A model generated the notes under the pieces. It was not told where the DNA came from. It did no database searches and saw nothing but the letters and a program-made list of their open reading frames with translations. From assembly GCF_020400725.1 (NCBI RefSeq), contig NZ_JAINVG010000004.1:1-64000 (forward strand): DNA of 64,000 nt. The letters are read 5' to 3'. The stretch is from Streptomyces sp. NK15101. Its GTDB lineage: Bacteria; Actinomycetota; Actinomycetes; Streptomycetales; Streptomycetaceae. The position numbers and the translations under genes are program-made. Shown in pieces: positions 61,831 to 64,000 of the stretch (position 1 is the first letter of the stretch; every line of letters begins with the position of its first letter).

Positions 61831-62829
61831 ATGGAAACCGTGGGAACCGACCGTCACGACCAGCGCGACCCCCTCGATCCTCCCGGCGAGGGCGAGCACG
61901 AGGACCTGCTGAGCGAACTCCTCAAACCCCTCCGGCTCACCGGGGTCTTCGACAGCCGCTGGCACGTCCGCGCCCCCTGGGCCATCGAAGGAGACGCCGA
62001 ACACAGCTGCGCCGTCCTCCACTACGTCGTCGAGGGCGACTGCTGGATCACCGCCGAAGGCGAGACCCCCGTCGAGCTCCACGCCGGCGACCTCGTCGTC
62101 TTCCCCACCGGCGCCGCGCACCGCCTCTCCGACCGGCCCGAACGCCAGGGCGTCCCGCTCAAGGCCGTCCTGCCCGAACGGCAGCCGGGCACCTCCGGCG
62201 AGATCGTCATCGACGGCAGCGGCCCCGAGAGCCGCTTCCTGTGCGCCGGCCTCCACTACGACGCCGGCGCCGCCACCGGCCTCTACACCTCCCTGCCCTG
62301 GGCCCTCGTCCTCGACGGCCACCAGGTCGACCGCGAGCCGCTGCTCCGCGACACCCTCCGGCTGCTCGCCGCCCCCGACCGGCCCGTCGGCCCCGGCGAC
62401 CGGCTCATCACGCTGCGCGCCTTCGAGATGGCGCTCGTCCTCGCGCTCCGCCCGCTGCTCCGCGAGCTCGCCGGCAACCCGGCCTCGCTGCCGCTGCTCC
62501 GCCACCCCGGGATCAGCAGGGCCGTCGTCATGATGGCGACCCGGTTCGCCGAACCGTGGACCATCGACTCCCTCGCCCGCGAGGTCGGCATGTCCCGCTC
62601 CGCGTTCACCGCCGCCTTCCGCGAACTCGTCGGCGAGTCCCCCGCCCGGTACCTCTCCGCCCGCCGCATGCAGGAGGCCGGCCGGCTCCTCGCCGAGACC
62701 TCCCTCCCGCAGTCCGCCGTGCCCGAACGCGTCGGCTACCGGAGCGCCGTCGGCTTCCACCTCGCCTTCCGGAAATGGTTCGGGATGACCCCAGGCGAAT
62801 ACCGGTCGGGAGAGACCAGAGCCGCCTGA
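61831..62829 (+). CDS. AraC-family regulator with cupin sensor domain
   Basis: A 332-residue regulator. The N-terminal cupin (Cupin_6, residues ~40-150: SCAVLHYVVEGDCWITAEGETPVELHAGDLVVFPTGAAHRL) is followed by two AraC HTH motifs: WTIDSLAREVGMSRSAFTAAFRELVGESPARYLSARRMQEAGRLL, and AVPERVGYRSAVGFHLAFRKWFGMTPGEYR. Related regulators control neighbouring oxidoreductases. Direct repeats spaced by 21 bases downstream (62891-62922) fit its binding mode. Confidence 0.92.
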   Translation: METVGTDRHDQRDPLDPPGEGEHEDLLSELLKPLRLTGVFDSRWHVRAPWAIEGDAEHSCAVLHYVVEGDCWITAEGETPVELHAGDLVVFPTGAAHRLSDRPERQGVPLKAVLPERQPGTSGEIVIDGSGPESRFLCAGLHYDAGAATGLYTSLPWALVLDGHQVDREPLLRDTLRLLAAPDRPVGPGDRLITLRAFEMALVLALRPLLRELAGNPASLPLLRHPGISRAVVMMATRFAEPWTIDSLAREVGMSRSAFTAAFRELVGESPARYLSARRMQEAGRLLAETSLPQSAVPERVGYRSAVGFHLAFRKWFGMTPGEYRSGETRAA

Positions 62830-62890
62830 TCCGCCGCCGGCCGGCACCGGTCGGCGCCGTCCGAGCCGCCCGACCTGACATCTTCGGGAG

Positions 62891-62922
62891 CCCCTGGACG
62901 GTTCTTAAGGACCCCTGGACGG
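62891..62922. promoter_or_regulatory. Direct repeat with 21-bp spacing, putative AraC site
   Basis: CCCCTGGACGG occurs at 62891-62901 and again at 62912-62922, 21 bases apart (two helical turns, same strand), 81 bases upstream of the HpaB-type gene start. AraC monomers bind such tandem half sites. Confidence 0.6.
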
Positions 62923-63002
62923 ACGTTCATTGTCCGGACGGGGCCGCCCGGACAGGCTCGGGACCGGCACAGCCGCGACCCCCGAGGAGAGGCGAGACAC
63001 CG

Positions 63003-64000
63003 GTGACGAGGTCCGGGCAGGAGTATCTGGAGGGACTGCGCGACGGGCGCGAGATCTGGCTCGACGGCGAGCGCGTCAAGGACGTCACCGCCCACCCCGC
63101 CTTCCGCGCCACGGCAGCCTCCTTCGCCGGACTCTTCGACCTCGCCGCCGACCCCGTGCACCGCCCCGTCCTCGTCCGGGGCGGGGTGCGCCGGGCCGGA
63201 GCCGTGCCCCGCTCGTACGAGGACCTCGTCGCCCGCCGCCGCGCCTTCCGCACGACCGCCCGGGCGAGTTACGGCTTCCTCGGCCGCACCCCCGACTACA
63301 TGGCCGCCGGCGCGGCCGGATTCGCCGCCGCGCCCGCCGTCTTCACCGGAGGGACCTTCGACGGCGCCGACCACGCCCTCGCCTTCCACCGCCGGCTCGC
63401 CGAGGGCGACCTGCACACCGCGTTCACCCTCACCAACCCGGCCTCCGGCCGCGGCGAGGACGACCTCACCCTGCGGGTCGTCGAGGAACGCGACGGCGGG
63501 ATCGTCGTCCGCGGCGCCAAGACCGTCGGCACCGGCGCGGTCTTCGCCGACGAACTCCTCGTCGGCACCATCGAGCCGCTCGCCGACGACGACACCGAGC
63601 ACGCCGTCACCTTCTCCGTACGGCTCGACACCCCCGGCCTCAAGCTGATCTCCCGCACCTCCTACGAGGAACGCGCCCGGTCCGTCTTCGACCACCCGCT
63701 CTCCTCCCGGTACGACGAGAACGACGCGATGCTCGTCTGCGAGGACGTCTTCGTGCCCTGGGAACGGGTCCTCACCTACCGGGACCCGGCCACCACCGGC
63801 GCGATCTGGTGGCGGACCCCGGCCTACCTGAACCTCGTCCACCAGTCCGCCACCCGCTTCTGGACCAAGCTGGAGTTCCTCACCGGCCTCGCGATCCTCC
63901 TCACCCGCTCGAACGGCACCGGGGAACTGCCGCCCGTCACCCAGGCCCTCGGCCGGCTCCTCGGCATGGTCGCCCAGGCCAAGGCCTTCGTCCTCGCCGC
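63003..64000 (+). CDS. HpaB-type flavin-dependent monooxygenase (3' end outside window)
   Basis: The first 332 residues of a 4-hydroxyphenylacetate 3-hydroxylase-family FADH2-dependent monooxygenase (full family length about 480-520). It starts VTRSGQEYLEGLRDGREIWLDGERVKDVTAHPAF, the classic HpaB opening, and has an acyl-CoA-dehydrogenase-like core (LHTAFTLTNPASGRGEDD, GAKTVGTGAVFADELLVGT, CEDVFVPWERVL). Such enzymes hydroxylate phenolic compounds with a partner flavin reductase (HpaC). GTG at 63003. Probable target of the upstream AraC protein. Confidence 0.9.
   Translation, partial: MTRSGQEYLEGLRDGREIWLDGERVKDVTAHPAFRATAASFAGLFDLAADPVHRPVLVRGGVRRAGAVPRSYEDLVARRRAFRTTARASYGFLGRTPDYMAAGAAGFAAAPAVFTGGTFDGADHALAFHRRLAEGDLHTAFTLTNPASGRGEDDLTLRVVEERDGGIVVRGAKTVGTGAVFADELLVGTIEPLADDDTEHAVTFSVRLDTPGLKLISRTSYEERARSVFDHPLSSRYDENDAMLVCEDVFVPWERVLTYRDPATTGAIWWRTPAYLNLVHQSATRFWTKLEFLTGLAILLTRSNGTGELPPVTQALGRLLGMVAQAKAFVLA

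Overview
High-GC DNA (third codon positions almost always G or C), dense short intergenic gaps, GTG/TTG starts, the coiled-coil proteins FilP and Scy, and the GlgE trehalose/alpha-glucan genes place this window in a Streptomyces chromosome. The gene order (nucS, two ABC cassettes, filP-scy, epimerase, thiolase, meaB, icmA, pyk, ackA, pta, pfkA, helR-like, glgB, maltokinase, treS, glgE) matches from memory the stretch around SCO5388-SCO5443 of S. coelicolor. That comparison was recalled, not run. No tRNA, rRNA, CRISPR array, integrase, transposase or prophage gene was seen, so this reads as core-arm chromosome rather than a mobile island.

Layout. 0-8 kb: tail of a membrane-anchored Ser/Thr/Pro-rich protein, mismatch endonuclease nucS, a small SCO5389-type protein, a luciferase-like oxidoreductase, a zinc-ribbon protein and two duplicated ATPase-permease cassettes. 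7.6-13.4 kb: polar-growth cytoskeletal genes filP and scy; scy carries a 240-bp internal tandem repeat. 13.5-16.4 kb: methylmalonyl-CoA epimerase diverging from thiolase-meaB. 16.4-19.1 kb: a MarR regulator resembling AbsC and a translationally coupled triplet of AIM24-family genes. 19.1-28.3 kb: DUF3817 plus thiamine-binding protein, an SRPBCC-DUF4166-TetR operon with two operators, an ArsR-type regulator diverging from an unusual MFS transporter, MarR, a second DUF3817, the isobutyryl-CoA mutase large subunit (icmA) behind a 24-bp perfect palindrome, and a TetR gene. 28.6-32.9 kb: CnoX/YbbN-like thioredoxin and a DUF6230-DUF6114-secreted protein operon with a long, palindrome-rich leader. 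32.9-39.1 kb: central carbon genes pyk, ackA, pta and divergent pfkA. 39.2-50.1 kb: a membrane-tethered XRE/Cys-rich protein, a tyrosine phosphatase, an XRE regulator, a CitAB/DcuSR-like two-component system diverging from a dctA-type transporter, an oxidoreductase pair with an Lrp regulator, and a MerR-thioredoxin pair. 50.1-52.5 kb: a HelR/HelD-like RNA-polymerase-associated ATPase. 52.5-60.5 kb: the glgE, treS, maltokinase and glgB cluster. 60.7-64 kb: an NmrA-like reductase, an AraC regulator and the start of an HpaB-type flavin monooxygenase.

How the genes work together: pyk, pfkA, pta and ackA handle glycolysis and acetate; thiolase, epimerase, meaB and icmA handle short-chain acyl-CoA and B12 mutase metabolism; treS, maltokinase, glgE and glgB turn trehalose into branched alpha-glucan. 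Most regulators sit beside or divergent from their likely targets.

Most interesting unexplained structures: two near-identical ~175-nt intergenic giant palindromes in opposite orientation, at 46.6 and 54.9 kb, one inside the glgE cluster; the operator-rich DUF6230 leader; the promoter-embedded palindrome before the helR-like gene; and repeat-expanded coding tails in scy and the CitA-like kinase.
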